Part shown: in pieces, positions 1 through 8,698 of the stretch
How the letters are laid out: each line of letters opens with the position of its first letter
Position numbering within the stretch: position 1 is the first letter of the stretch
NCBI GenBank assembly: GCA_947258385.1
Contig: CAMYII010000040.1
Span: forward strand, 50,786 to 114,785
Direction of reading: 5' to 3'
Length of the DNA: 64,000 nt
DNA from: Acidiferrobacterales bacterium
GTDB lineage: Bacteria > Pseudomonadota > Gammaproteobacteria > Acidiferrobacterales > SZUA-150
Program-made: the position numbers and the translations under genes
The notes under the pieces: model-generated
What the model was told of the DNA's origin: nothing
The model's input: the letters and a program-made list of their open reading frames with translations, nothing else
The model's database searches: none

Positions 1-93
1 CAGGCTGGCCGCGAGAAATGCCGGTCGCGTGGCGAGCAGGTACCGCACAAAAGGACTGGTCAGCGTTTCCGGCGTCGGTTCAACGGCTGCCAT
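1..93 (-). CDS. UbiA-family prenyltransferase, N-terminal fragment (cut by window edge)
   Basis: Only the first 31 codons lie in the window; the gene runs off the left edge. The peptide starts MAAVEPTPETLTSP, followed by a VRYLLATRPAFLAASL stretch. That resembles the cytoplasmic leader and first membrane helix of UbiA/MenA-type prenyltransferases, which join a polyprenyl chain to an aromatic acceptor in quinone synthesis. The start ATG complements bases 91-93, with only a weak purine-rich ribosome site ahead of it. The family call rests on this short segment alone, and the substrate cannot be told. Confidence 0.5.
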   Translation of the reverse strand, partial: MAAVEPTPETLTSPFVRYLLATRPAFLAASL

Positions 94-323
94 ACGATAC
101 GCTCGCTGTCGCGTCCTGCTTGTTGTTTCAAAAATGCCATCAAGAGATCAGCGCCAAAAAAGGTGGAAACCCAACGCGTATGTCCCGAACGTTCAACTGC
201 ACCGTGGCCAGTATCCCGTGTTGTCATGCCTCAGCAGCGTCTGCTCAATACTCCTGTGAGCGGCAGATTAGCATTGTTAATACCAAATCTGACTCAATGT
301 AACGCTTAGCGAGGTATTAAACA

Positions 324-654
324 ATGTCTTTAATCAGAAATTTTCCATCGGATGGTGTCGTCACTATCAACCGTGTCATTCTTAGACCCGAGTACACCGT
401 GCATGACCTGGCAGAGCGGGTCGCCCTGCTGTGTGAGAACGTCAAAACCTATCACTCCGAGACCGGCTTCATCGGCAGCTTCGTGGCCCTCAACAGCGGT
501 AACATCTCAGCCGCTGTTCAGCCAGGTCCTTGATCTGTGCGAAAACGGTAACAAGGAGATCGCCTATGACATGCTCTGGTCCGGGGCGGCGTATTCACCC
601 GACTAGGCCAAGGCCGCACAAGCCGCAAAGCAAAAATACGCGCAGGCCAGTTAA
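324..654 (+). pseudogene. Decayed small gene (internal deletion/frameshift plus nonsense codon)
   Basis: A good ribosome site (GAGGT at 311-315) precedes ATG 324. Frame 1 reads MSLIRNFPSDGVVTINRV through GFIGSFVALNSGNIS, then runs into unrelated residues and a stop near 533. A second frame then reads LFSQVLDLCENGNKEIAYDM and ends YSPD with TAG at 604-606. Past that TAG the same frame continues AKAAQAAKQKYAQAS to TAA at 652-654. The frame switch together with the in-frame TAG suggests an intact ancestor of well over 100 residues, which lost an internal piece and gained a nonsense mutation. I do not recognise a function. A strong terminator follows. Confidence 0.6.
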
Positions 655-681
655 TACAACCCCCACGAAAATGCAAGTAAA

Positions 682-709
682 GACGGGCCCACCATGTGGT
701 GGGCCCGTC
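682..709. terminator. Strong hairpin, probable bidirectional terminator
   Basis: A perfect 13-base inverted repeat (GACGGGCCCACCA and its complement) is separated by two bases, so the loop is effectively ATGT. It is followed by AGGTTTTGG. It lies between the decayed gene on the plus strand and the convergent minus-strand gene ending at 753, the usual place for a shared terminator. Confidence 0.75.
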
Positions 710-752
710 AGGTTTTGGTGCTAAACTTACGATACCAATACCTTTAGGTCCA

Positions 753-1526
753 TTAGAGCTTATTACACCTGCCGAGGAAGACCTCGCTGCCTATCGGTTT
801 GTCGTCGCCGTCCAGGAACTGGAAGTAGACCAGGGGATTACCGCCGGCACCACCGTCGTGCGGTGATTTGGCGAAGCTGATGGCCTCATCCTTGGGAATA
901 ATAGTGAAGGATATGGTGGTCTCTTCCTCATGTTCGTGCGTGCCCTTCTCGTTGTTGCGGAAGATCAGGGTTGCGTCGATACCACCGATTGTCAGATCGC
1001 CCTCAATGGTGATGCTGCTGCCGGGATGATTGGAACAGCTGCCGCCAGTCACTTCCAGTGAGGCACTGGAAGGAATGAGAAAGGCGATAGCGGCGGGGTC
1101 CAGCCCCTGGACACATCTGCCGAGCAGAATCTCATTAGTGAATGCACTGCCCGAATCGTGCAGGAACTGTGCGTAGATCCAGGGATTCCCTCCGGTGCCG
1201 CCTTGCGATGGCTGTTTATTGAACTTGATCTGTTCCCCTTTCGGTACCAGCGAGACGCTCACGATCACATCTTCTTCGTGTTCGTGCGTGCCTTTCTCAT
1301 TGTTACGGAAAATGAGATTGCCACCAAGACCGCCCAGCGTGACATCACCCTCGAGCGTGATATAAGGCCCGGGGCTGTTTTCACAGGCCTCGACCGTTGG
1401 ATTGACATTGAGCGAGGCCGGCATGTCGAAGTTACCATGTACCTTCACGCCGGCAAGCGTCGTGCCATGAAACATAAAAAACGAGACAAACGCTGTGGTG
1501 ACTACGTAAATATCTTTCGCCTTCAT
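753..1526 (-). CDS. Secreted protein with two tandem GTHEHEE domains
   Basis: A 257-residue exported protein with a signal peptide at about residues 1-25. The mature part is a tandem duplication. Unit 1 is about residues 48-138 and unit 2 about 164-254. Each holds an ITLEGD/ITIEGD strand, GG, LIFRNNEKGTHEHEE, a PK turn, GGxGGNP, a QFL strand and a closing LGRC. Each unit starts with a Cys and ends with a Cys exactly 90 residues later, so one disulfide per domain is likely. The His/Glu cluster GTHEHEE is kept in both copies and could bind a metal (inference). The ribosome site GGAGGT precedes ATG 1526. I do not recognise the family. The gene stands alone, convergent with the decayed gene at 324. 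Confidence 0.85.
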   Translation of the reverse strand: MKAKDIYVVTTAFVSFFMFHGTTLAGVKVHGNFDMPASLNVNPTVEACENSPGPYITLEGDVTLGGLGGNLIFRNNEKGTHEHEEDVIVSVSLVPKGEQIKFNKQPSQGGTGGNPWIYAQFLHDSGSAFTNEILLGRCVQGLDPAAIAFLIPSSASLEVTGGSCSNHPGSSITIEGDLTIGGIDATLIFRNNEKGTHEHEEETTISFTIIPKDEAISFAKSPHDGGAGGNPLVYFQFLDGDDKPIGSEVFLGRCNKL

Positions 1527-2040
1527 AATAATACACCTCCATATGGTTGGGCACCTCCACCCCTCCCTGCGCCACGCTCGACCATTCGATTATTTATTAA
1601 TACTCATCGCGACCTTCCATGGTCGCTTAACGCTACGACCCCCTTATCACATCGAGCATCGCGACGGCTTCGCTGACACATCGAGGCCGAGGCGTATCCT
1701 ATCCACATTCTGGATTGCGGGCATGCGAAAACCAGCCCGGGTATCGGCTGTATCAGCGATGTCGTCCAGTGGTAGACATCGCCCGATCACCGGTCAATGG
1801 ATGGAACCGACACAGTGGACACGCTGTCTGACCAATGGGTGGTCAGGTGTCGATCGCGCATCGTTGGTATGGTTGTTACAGAACAATAACAACATTTGAT
1901 CGGCGGCATTTCTCAAGCCGACACGACACAGTGACCATCAAAGCCAGCCACGTTTCCGGCGCTCCGCACCATAAAGATCAAATGCATAGAATAAAATACG
2001 GCGGCTTGCGGCCGGGCTTTTTAGAACCTAAATCAAAAAA
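1527..2040. other. Non-coding stretch
   Basis: No convincing ORF or RNA motif. It should hold the promoter for the minus-strand duplicated-domain gene; an AT-rich patch near 1590-1610 is a plausible site. The right end runs into a copy of the 150-bp dispersed repeat. Confidence 0.5.
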
Positions 2041-2190
2041 CCTCCCGCCCCCTGTGCGGTGAAACAAACACAGAGGTCGCGCAGGCGCAAAGGTCGCGAA
2101 GAAAGCAAAACATTTTATATTTTGAAGTCTTCTCTGCGCCCTTTGCACCTTGGCGTGCTTTGCGTGGCTTCCAGGGCGTGAAGGGTTGTT
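2041..2190 (+). repeat. Dispersed ~150-bp repeat A, copy 1
   Basis: A block beginning with a CGCCCCCTG motif, followed by an AACAAACACAGAGGTCGCG tract, an AT-rich centre around TTTTGAAGT, then CTCTGCGCCC, TTGGCGTGCTTTGCG and GGCTTCCAGGGCGTGA. The same order of blocks recurs at 36433-36572 (same orientation) and 58806-58955 (inverted). The two halves are partly complementary (CGCAAAGG versus CTTTGCG), so the RNA or single strand could fold back. It lies just past the 3' end of the gene at 2233-2778. It contains no protein-coding gene; the ORFs over it are chance frames shared between copies. Confidence 0.85.
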
Positions 2191-2232
2191 GAGCGATTCA
2201 TTTTGAGACAGGTTCCAGAGTCTCAAGACGCT

Positions 2233-2778
2233 TTAATCGCTGGCGGCCCATGGCCAGGGTTGCGTGCGTATCCGGCTCGCGTCAACGTCGCCTTCGGCAA
2301 CAAAAATCAGGTTATCGTCACGATCACGAATCTCGCTGCGAAATTCGCCGTTGAATGTTTCACCCGAGGCGGCAAGCTTAATGCGTATCATAATGTTGTC
2401 GGTACCGAGCAGAGCGCCGGCAGCGGCCGGGTTGTCGGGCGCGCCCTGCAACAGGAAGGTAAATCCTATGGTGAACTCCCGGCTACCGGTCCTCACCCAT
2501 TCACCGTGGCCCGGGGTCTCCAACAGGGGACCGAACGGTGAATCCGGCACATACAGGCGCCTGGACTCCACCACCCCACCGCCGCGTGTGAACGTCATCA
2601 GGCTGCTGAACGGCGCCAGCGGGGGTGAGCTTGCGGTCACGGTCACAGTCCAGGAGCCATCCAGGCGCTGCTCACCCTCATCGGCGCTATTGCTAATGGG
2701 CCACAGCACCACCGCCATCGTGAGTAACACCAGGACCGGCGTGATCGAGGGGATCCGGAAACCGCTTCTTGTATTCAT
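2233..2778 (-). CDS. Secreted lipocalin-like protein
   Basis: A 181-residue protein with an N-terminal signal or anchor helix (about residues 11-30, hydrophobic LVLLTMAVVLWP). A beta-rich mature domain opens with LDGSWTVTVT and contains LMTFTRGGGVVES, GHGEWVRTGSREFTIGFTFLL, GTDNIMIRIKL and GETFNGEFRSEI. This pattern of alternating strands is typical of small exported calycin/lipocalin-like proteins of unknown function. GAGGAGC gives a good ribosome site before ATG 2778. The cupin gene at 2815 lies 36 bases upstream on the same strand, so the two may be co-transcribed. Ligand unknown. Confidence 0.75.
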   Translation of the reverse strand: MNTRSGFRIPSITPVLVLLTMAVVLWPISNSADEGEQRLDGSWTVTVTASSPPLAPFSSLMTFTRGGGVVESRRLYVPDSPFGPLLETPGHGEWVRTGSREFTIGFTFLLQGAPDNPAAAGALLGTDNIMIRIKLAASGETFNGEFRSEIRDRDDNLIFVAEGDVDASRIRTQPWPWAASD

Positions 2779-2814
2779 AGCACTGCTCCTCAGTTTATAT
2801 AAAAAAGAGAATAC

Positions 2815-3087
2815 TTAGATCCGCTTATATCCGTAGCACCAACGGTTGGTGGTCTGACCAATGTTCCTGACGGTATGCAATTCGCCGGCGGGGATCAGGA
2901 GTTCTTCGCCAATCCCGGGGCGAATGGTCTTGCCCTGAAATGAGAGCTCTATCTGTCCTTCGATCAACATGACGAGCTCGTCAGTCGCGTGCACAAAGTC
3001 GGCCCACACCCGGCCGGGGGGGTCCGTCCAGATATCGCAGCTGAAGCCCCGTTGACCCCAGTCTGCTTTTACCGTTTTTTGATCCAT
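2815..3087 (-). CDS. Small cupin-domain protein
   Basis: A 90-residue single-domain cupin. Visible are the beta-barrel signature HATDELVMLIEGQIELSF in the middle and PGIGEELLIPAGELHTVRN near the end, the second of which carries the conserved PxxxxH of cupin motif 2. Motif 1 is reduced to HxxDE, so a mononuclear metal centre would use fewer His ligands than a classic cupin. Proteins of this size are often sensors or small isomerase- or dioxygenase-like folds; no substrate is evident. It is followed at 36 bases by the lipocalin-like gene and is divergent from the gene at 3377. Confidence 0.8.
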   Translation of the reverse strand: MDQKTVKADWGQRGFSCDIWTDPPGRVWADFVHATDELVMLIEGQIELSFQGKTIRPGIGEELLIPAGELHTVRNIGQTTNRWCYGYKRI

Positions 3088-3376
3088 ACCAACGATGAGG
3101 CAACGGTTATCGGACGTTTGACAGGATCACGCATGAATCTGGGACTCTCCGCTATCTTTGCAGGGCAAACAGTTTACCCGAAGAGAGACCATTTCCAACA
3201 AGCCGTGCCGCCTGTTCGAATAAAAATATCGAGGAATCAGGCGCGATCAGCGGACACGGACCGCGAATCTGCCGGGCGGCCGGAGGGGCAACCATCGAGG
3301 GAAATTCGGCTTTTCGAACTCAGCGCGGTATGTTATTTTAGACAATGTCTAATCGCACGTAGGCCAAGGAACACAC

Positions 3377-3778
3377 ATGGGACATCAACAGACGCCGCTT
3401 GACGAAGGGTTCTGTCAAGATTGCTACGTCCATCTGCAGAGCGCGAATGATATGGCGAAATCCTGCGCCGGCGCCGGTGACACGCCCGCGTGTTATGACC
3501 GTATCTGCTATGAATTCCAGAACCTGCGTGAAGCCGCGCGTTCCATGCACCAGGCAATCCTGGAGAAATACGCGAGGACAATGGCCCGCTATGCGCGGTT
3601 TCTGCGAAAGAAGCTGCAGGAAGGTATAACGACCGCAGAACGCGAGCTGCTGTTTGAAGGCATACAGCTCGCCCTGCAGTGCAGGGCAGGCGAGAATAAG
3701 CGATCATGCCCCGAGATGAATTACGACAGGCTGCTACCACTGCTCAAAAAAATCGAAGCACATATGCAGCTTCAATAG
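3377..3778 (+). CDS. Hypothetical Cys-containing helical protein
   Basis: A 133-residue cytoplasmic-looking protein (no signal peptide). The N-terminal 50 residues are Cys-rich: FCQDCY, KSC, PACYDRICYEF. The rest is charged and helical (YARTMARYARFLRKKLQEGI, LLPLLKKIEAHMQL). The ribosome site AAGGA lies 7-8 bases before ATG 3377. Five Cys in the first third could bind a metal or form disulfides (inference). An overlapping minus-strand ORF lacks a ribosome site and has random-looking composition, so I prefer the plus frame. Family not recognised. Confidence 0.6.
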   Translation: MGHQQTPLDEGFCQDCYVHLQSANDMAKSCAGAGDTPACYDRICYEFQNLREAARSMHQAILEKYARTMARYARFLRKKLQEGITTAERELLFEGIQLALQCRAGENKRSCPEMNYDRLLPLLKKIEAHMQLQ

Positions 3779-3818
3779 GCGTGCAACGCTACGTCCTGTC
3801 GCGTGGCACCCCTATTGT

Positions 3819-4532
3819 TCAGGGTTGAAACAGCGACTCCGGCCATTGATCACTGAACTCAACGCGCTCGATCTGGGTATGACCAGTGCGTTGACCCATG
3901 GCATAGTGGCCCTCTTTTGCGGCATAAAGCCGGCCCTCATGGCGGCGGAAATCTTCGTACGTGGTCTGGAACTCCATCGCGCCACCACCCGTCGACAGAG
4001 CACCGCGGGATTTCAATATACGACCACTCGAAGGGTCGATCTCCACGAGCACGTGCATTCCCTGATCTAATGGAAGCTCCACCACACGCAAGGTCTTCCC
4101 ATTCTCCGCTGTGACTTTACCTCGATCGTGCACGCGCTTGCGGGCCTCCAGCAGATTATAGGGCAGCCCCATGCGCGCGGCCTGCAGGACCATGGCGCCG
4201 TGAAACGGCCCTCCAACCGGCACTCGCTGCTTCCAGGCGTGCGGACCGAGCAAAATACGGCTTTCCGGTTGTCTACCCGGGTAATGGATTTCGATCCGCA
4301 GGCGGTCAGGATGCTGATACGCACGCAATACCGGGCCACTGGCCCCGCGCATGGTGGAATAGGTTGTGCCGGTCTGTTTCAGTGCCTGCGTGCGCACGAG
4401 CAGATCGGTTCCACCGTAGGCCTTGGCCACTTTGTCCAGCAATTTGTCCACACCCTCATCGGCGCTCACGGTCGCATACCACGCCGTCGCGATCCATGTC
4501 ACCACCGACCAGCACGTCAAGGTTCGTTTCAT
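3819..4532 (-). CDS. Exported LolA-like / outer-membrane-lipoprotein-sorting-like protein
   Basis: 237 residues with a signal peptide ending near VSADEG. The mature chain begins with a helix, VDKLLDKVAKAYGG, then repeating strands: LKQTGTTYSTM, RAYQHPDRLRIEIHY, ESRILLGPHAWKQRV, LRVVELPLD, MHVLVEIDPSSGRILKSRG and FQTTYEDFRRHEG. This single antiparallel sheet wrapped on helices matches the LolA/LolB-like fold of periplasmic lipid- or lipoprotein-handling proteins. Two ATGs are possible. The GGAGG ribosome site directly abuts the first (4541) and is well spaced (9 bases) from the second, so I take 4532. It lies downstream of the msrA-DUF488 pair, 69 bases away. Confidence 0.7.
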   Translation of the reverse strand: MKRTLTCWSVVTWIATAWYATVSADEGVDKLLDKVAKAYGGTDLLVRTQALKQTGTTYSTMRGASGPVLRAYQHPDRLRIEIHYPGRQPESRILLGPHAWKQRVPVGGPFHGAMVLQAARMGLPYNLLEARKRVHDRGKVTAENGKTLRVVELPLDQGMHVLVEIDPSSGRILKSRGALSTGGGAMEFQTTYEDFRRHEGRLYAAKEGHYAMGQRTGHTQIERVEFSDQWPESLFQP

Positions 4533-4601
4533 CTGTTCCATCCTCCAGGGCCCATCGGCGAATATGAGCGTACCATGTCTCGTGCGAGGATGCGTCGGCG
4601 G

Positions 4602-5156
4602 CTAGCCCAGATCCAAGGCGGCGGTCGCGTGGCGGTCATAGACCAGGCGCCCTGACTCGCGCCGGGCCTGCGGGCTCAATGCATGATCCCGTTGCTCGCC
4701 CGGTTCGATCAGGTGAATGACGTGGACACCCTGAAGGCTGAGATAATCGGCGATCAACGAGCGATGGCAGCGCTCAGGTCGACGTTCAGCACACAAGATC
4801 GCCGTGGAACCGCGCCCGGCGAGCCTGAGCAGTTGCATTGCGGCGCTTTGAAAGGCAGCGGACTCCATGTAATCGGCGTAAGCACGGAACCCCGGCTCTG
4901 ACAACGCGCGATGCGGCGAATCGGCCTGCGGCTGCCGCCTGCCGCCAAGCTGCCGTCCGGCCCAATGATAGCTCATGCCTGCGCCTGCTATTCCCGCGCG
5001 CAGGGCTTGCTCCCCAAACTGCGGATGGCGCCGCGACTGCGGATAGGCACGGACATCGACCAGATTGCTTATGCCCGCGCGCTGGAGCAGCGCCAGCAAG
5101 CCATCGAGCGGCCGGTTGCTGTGGCCCACCGTATACACGACCAAGGGAGACACCAT
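4602..5156 (-). CDS. DUF488 family protein
   Basis: A 184-residue cytoplasmic protein with the DUF488 signatures. These are YTVGHSNRPLDGLLALL near the start, LVDVRAYPQSRRHPQF, an FxAYADYM segment, and the catalytic-looking ILCAERRPERCHRSLIADYL block in the middle, ending HLIEPGE. In the family the CxExxPxxCHR block is the invariant centre; its function is unsettled. The gene starts 26 bases after msrA on the same strand, suggesting co-expression with the oxidative-damage repair enzyme. Confidence 0.9.
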   Translation of the reverse strand: MVSPLVVYTVGHSNRPLDGLLALLQRAGISNLVDVRAYPQSRRHPQFGEQALRAGIAGAGMSYHWAGRQLGGRRQPQADSPHRALSEPGFRAYADYMESAAFQSAAMQLLRLAGRGSTAILCAERRPERCHRSLIADYLSLQGVHVIHLIEPGEQRDHALSPQARRESGRLVYDRHATAALDLG

Positions 5157-5182
5157 ACGGTACCGTGCGTAAACCCTTGACC

Positions 5183-5845
5183 CTAGTCGGCCGCATCAGC
5201 CGAAACAGCGATCTCGCGATAGGCCACGCCGGTGCCGCCGAGTCCACAGTAACCGCCCGGATTCTTGGCCAGATATTGCTGGTGATAGGGCTCGGCGTAA
5301 TAGAATTCCGGCACATCGCAGACCTCTGTGGTGATGCTGCCAAGCCCCGCCTGCACCAATGCCTCGTGATAGGCCTCGCGCGAGGCCTCGGCCGCACGCT
5401 TTTGTGCTTCGCTGTAGGTGTAAATCCCGGAGCGGTACTGCGTGCCGACATCATTGCCCTGCCGCATTCCCTGCGTGGGGTCGTGCGCCTCCCAGAACAC
5501 CTGCAGCAGTTGCTCGTAACTCACGAGTTTCGGGTCAAAGACCACTCGCACGACCTCGTTGTGCCCGGTCATGCCGCTGCATACTTCTTCGTAAGTGGGG
5601 TTGGGGGTATGGCCTCCGGCATAGCCGACGGCCGTGGTGTAGACCCCCTTGGTCTGCCAGAACTTGCGCTCAGCGCCCCAGAAGCATCCCAGGCCGAACA
5701 TCGCCACGTCCATGCCGTCGGGCAACGGCGGCGTCAGCCGGTGTCCGTTGACATGATGTCGCTCTGGCACTGGCATGGCCTGCGCACGCCCCGGCAGCGC
5801 CTGCTCTGGCGCGGGTATTTGGATCTTTTTTTCAAATAAAGACAT
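5183..5845 (-). CDS. msrA: Peptide-methionine (S)-S-oxide reductase
   Basis: MsrA reduces the S epimer of methionine sulfoxide in oxidised proteins, using thioredoxin for recycling. The 220-residue sequence carries the GCFWG active-site motif with catalytic Cys54. It is followed by the family blocks [51 protein letters not shown] and [13 protein letters not shown]-terminal YCGLGGTG supplies a resolving Cys. There is no signal peptide, so it is cytosolic. A GAGAG sequence before ATG 5845 serves as a modest ribosome site. First gene of a likely two-gene unit with DUF488. Confidence 0.96.
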   Translation of the reverse strand: MSLFEKKIQIPAPEQALPGRAQAMPVPERHHVNGHRLTPPLPDGMDVAMFGLGCFWGAERKFWQTKGVYTTAVGYAGGHTPNPTYEEVCSGMTGHNEVVRVVFDPKLVSYEQLLQVFWEAHDPTQGMRQGNDVGTQYRSGIYTYSEAQKRAAEASREAYHEALVQAGLGSITTEVCDVPEFYYAEPYHQQYLAKNPGGYCGLGGTGVAYREIAVSADAAD

Positions 5846-6370
5846 GATGACTCTCTACCTTGCCTCAACGAGACCCTAGTCTGCCTCCACCGGCCCGCCT
5901 GACTCAAGCGCTGGCACGCAATCCCGCGCGAACTTGCGGGGCAATCACGCTGCCAACATAGCGGTCTACCGGGTTGGGGGTAGCGAGAACAGCGCTGAAG
6001 CGCGCCAGGTGCCGCATTGGCCGGCAGGCGGCGACTGCGCCCACCTTCCATCGCTAGGCCCGGTCAGTGGCGTTCTCGTTACATTTCCATCCCCGTACCG
6101 GTGGCCTCATTATACGTGTTAACCACGTCCCTCATCGGGCTGTTCGAGATCGATAGCGTTGCCGGTAATCGGATCTGTGGTCTCGATTCTCATGACTGGC
6201 CTCTAAAGGGGTCTGCCACGGGCGTAACAGCCGTGCGCAATGCACGGTGCATCACCCATCATAAAACCTCAGAGTACGTGTGTGTAGCGGCTACACCGTT
6301 CCGGTGTATTGCCGTGACACGATCGCAGACAAGCACCCGATATCACATGAGCACCAGGCCTGTCAGCGTG
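5846..6370. other. Non-coding stretch between msrA and PH-domain gene
   Basis: About 525 bases with no ORF that looks coding and no RNA motif I recognise. It must carry the msrA promoter on the minus strand. Its short frames have no ribosome sites and biased composition. Confidence 0.5.
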
Positions 6371-7273
6371 TTATGCGGGAACGCCGGCTGCCAGGGGCCT
6401 GATTTCCTTGTCGACCGGGATATATTCTCGAATAAAGTGGTGGGCGTGATAGACAGTCAGCACTTTCTCCATTGCCAAGACGATGCCGAAAAAAACCGCG
6501 CCAAAACCACCACCCTCCACACCATTTATCATGTCGATGATCGAGCCAATCACAATAATTAACAGGACCCCCTCGACAAACGCATCACCCAGCCCCAGGA
6601 TAGGATGTCTGGTGTAAAAATATCCACCGCCGGGAAACAGGAGCGAGAATTTCAGTCCCTGCGCTTGAGTCTTGAATTCAAGCCGGCAATTTGAACAGCT
6701 GAATTGATTGTTTTCGAGTTCGTTTGTGCAGCGTGGACAGAGGTGGCCGCGTTGTCCCGCCTTGCTTGGCTCACCGTGCAATGCTGCCGCCGACAGCCAG
6801 GTCTTGATTTTCTTTCTCTCCCGGCGCGGAATGAACAGAAACCTCTCCTTGTACCCTGATTTATATTTCACTACCAACCCGCGCCCCTTGACCTGAATAC
6901 TCTCGCAATCCGCGTACACTATCTGTGCGACAGTGTTTCTGTAGGAATAACCCATTGTTGTCGGTATGTGAAAAATGCGCCTATTCGTCAACACAAATAT
7001 GGATCGTTTCAGATAGAAAACGATCCAGCCAGTAAACATCTGCTCCAGAAATGATATCGGTGACACGCCAGTGGTCACGAGCAGTATTTTTTCATCGGGT
7101 CCTAGAAATGGCTTAATAAAAAGAATCTTTTTGAGCAGCTTTGATTGTCGTTTTTCTATACCTTTCTTGTAAACACCCTTAGGATTTGAAAACTGAAACT
7201 CCCGGTCAATGGGGAGACCGAAAAGTACACTGGTTTCAGAACGAATGGTATCGTTGACTATCTCTTGGTTCAT
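6371..7273 (-). CDS. PH-domain-like membrane protein with central zinc ribbon
   Basis: 300 residues from ATG 7273, chosen because GGGAGGC lies 8 bases upstream; an in-frame start at 7315 has no such site. The N-terminal half contains FLGPDEKILLVTTGVSP, a short hydrophobic segment and FVLTNRRIFHIPTT, the YxxTxxRLxxxT-like core of bacterial PH/YdbT-type domains. The middle has a zinc ribbon, CPRCTNELENNQFSCSNCRLEF (two CxxC pairs), near residues 177-198. The C-terminus has glycine-rich hydrophobic segments (LLFPGGGYFYTRHPILGLGDAF, then VLLIIVIGSIIDMING), probably membrane-inserted. Role unknown; the layout suggests a membrane-surface sensor or scaffold. Confidence 0.75.
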   Translation of the reverse strand: MNQEIVNDTIRSETSVLFGLPIDREFQFSNPKGVYKKGIEKRQSKLLKKILFIKPFLGPDEKILLVTTGVSPISFLEQMFTGWIVFYLKRSIFVLTNRRIFHIPTTMGYSYRNTVAQIVYADCESIQVKGRGLVVKYKSGYKERFLFIPRRERKKIKTWLSAAALHGEPSKAGQRGHLCPRCTNELENNQFSCSNCRLEFKTQAQGLKFSLLFPGGGYFYTRHPILGLGDAFVEGVLLIIVIGSIIDMINGVEGGGFGAVFFGIVLAMEKVLTVYHAHHFIREYIPVDKEIRPLAAGVPA

Positions 7274-7447
7274 CGATATAGCCTCCCGAATTTTCTTTGA
7301 TTGGTAAGCCCCCAAGGGATGAGACGAGCGCTTCGTGTTCCGGCCGCATCACCGTAGACTTGGCCGGCCACTATCTATTGATTGTAGATCAAAGGGAGAA
7401 AAAGACACCGGCCAGCTAGACTAAAATCTGTGACAGTTGCCTCACCG

Positions 7448-8698
7448 CTATGCCGACAACACCCCGACAACCGCCCCGGTCATGAGGGTCGCCAGCGTCC
7501 CGGCGACGATGGACTTCAGACCCAGAGATACGATCTCGCCCCGCCGCTCCGGCGCCATGGTGCCGAGACCGCCGATCATGATGCCCAGGCTGCCGAGATT
7601 GGCGAAGCCGCACAGGGCGTAGGTCATGATCAGCCGGCTCCGCGGGCTCAGGCTGTCCGGGGGCAATCCGGCGAGGTCCAGATAGGCCACGAGCTCGTTC
7701 AGGATGGTCTTCGTACCCATCAGGGCGCCGGCGGTACCCGCCTCCTGCCAGGGGATGCCCATCAACCACACGACCGGGGCCATGAGATAGCCAAGCATAC
7801 GCTGCAGGGTGATGGGTCGGCCGCCAAGTTCCGGCAACAGGCCGAGAATGATATTGGCCAGGCTCACGAGCGCCACCAGCACGACCAGCATGGCGACGAT
7901 ATTGAGCAGCAGCTCCACGCCCTGCAACGTGCCCTTGGTGACGGCATCCATGCTGCCCTGGGCCTGTTGCGGTGGCATCAGCTCGCCGGCCGTGGCCGCT
8001 TGCTCCGGCGGCACCATCAACGCCGCCACCAGAAGGGCCGCCGGCGCACTGATCAGCGAGGCGGTCAGAATATGGCCCATGGCATCCGGGATGACGCCGG
8101 TCAAAATGCTGGCGTAGAGCACCATGACCGTGCCGGCAATCGTGGCCATGCCGCAGCTCATCAGTGCGAAGAGCTCGCTGCGATTCATGTCCTTCAAATA
8201 AGGCCGCACAAACAACGGCGCCTCCACCATGCCGACAAAGATGTTGGCCGCCGTCCCTACCCCAAGCGCGCCGCCGATGCCCATGGTCTTCTGCAGGCCG
8301 TGCGACACCCCCTTGACCAGCCAGGGCAGGACGCGCCAGTAAAACAACAGCGCCGACAAGGCGCTGACCACAAGCACCAACGGCAGCGCGCGGAAGGCGA
8401 GCACGAAGCTCGACCCGGGCGCGGTCTCTTCGAACGGCAGCGGGCCACCGCCGAGATAACCGAAGACAAACGAAGTGCCCGCCTGGGTGGCCTTCTCCAG
8501 CGACAACAGGACATCGTTCAAGGCCACAAAAAACTGCCGGAATATCGTGAGCTTCAACAGCACCGCGGCCAGCAACAGCTGCAATACCAGACCGGCGACC
8601 ACGGTCCGCCAGGGAATACGGCGGCGGTTCTCGCTGACCGCCCAGGCCAGGACCATGAACAGCATGATGCCGAGGACGCTTTGCAGGGTGAGAATCAC
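7448..8698 (-). CDS. Concentrative nucleoside transporter (NupC/CNT family)
   Basis: A 416-residue polytopic inner-membrane protein of the CNT family, which imports nucleosides by cation symport. Family blocks are present: an N-terminal helix followed by SENRRRIPWRTV, FGYLGG, FRALPLVLVVSALSALLFYWRVLP, GVGTAANIFVGMVEAPLFVRPYL, LFALMSCGMATIAGTVMVLYA, LNIVAMLVVLVALVSLAN, GTKTILNELVAYLDL and a terminal GLGTMAPERRGEIVSLGLKSIVAGTLATLMTGAVVG region. The length matches the family. An overlapping 424-residue plus-strand ORF is its antisense shadow. No adjacent nucleoside-catabolic gene is present. Confidence 0.95.
   Translation of the reverse strand: MILTLQSVLGIMLFMVLAWAVSENRRRIPWRTVVAGLVLQLLLAAVLLKLTIFRQFFVALNDVLLSLEKATQAGTSFVFGYLGGGPLPFEETAPGSSFVLAFRALPLVLVVSALSALLFYWRVLPWLVKGVSHGLQKTMGIGGALGVGTAANIFVGMVEAPLFVRPYLKDMNRSELFALMSCGMATIAGTVMVLYASILTGVIPDAMGHILTASLISAPAALLVAALMVPPEQAATAGELMPPQQAQGSMDAVTKGTLQGVELLLNIVAMLVVLVALVSLANIILGLLPELGGRPITLQRMLGYLMAPVVWLMGIPWQEAGTAGALMGTKTILNELVAYLDLAGLPPDSLSPRSRLIMTYALCGFANLGSLGIMIGGLGTMAPERRGEIVSLGLKSIVAGTLATLMTGAVVGVLSA

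Noticed and set aside
1978-2226. 82-codon ORF containing NAKHAK-type sequence; a similar one lies at 36277-36654
   Set aside because: The shared peptide is only the translation of dispersed repeat A; no start signals or constraint.
3333-3740. 135-residue minus-strand ORF opposite the gene at 3377
   Set aside because: No ribosome site and random-looking composition compared with the plus frame.
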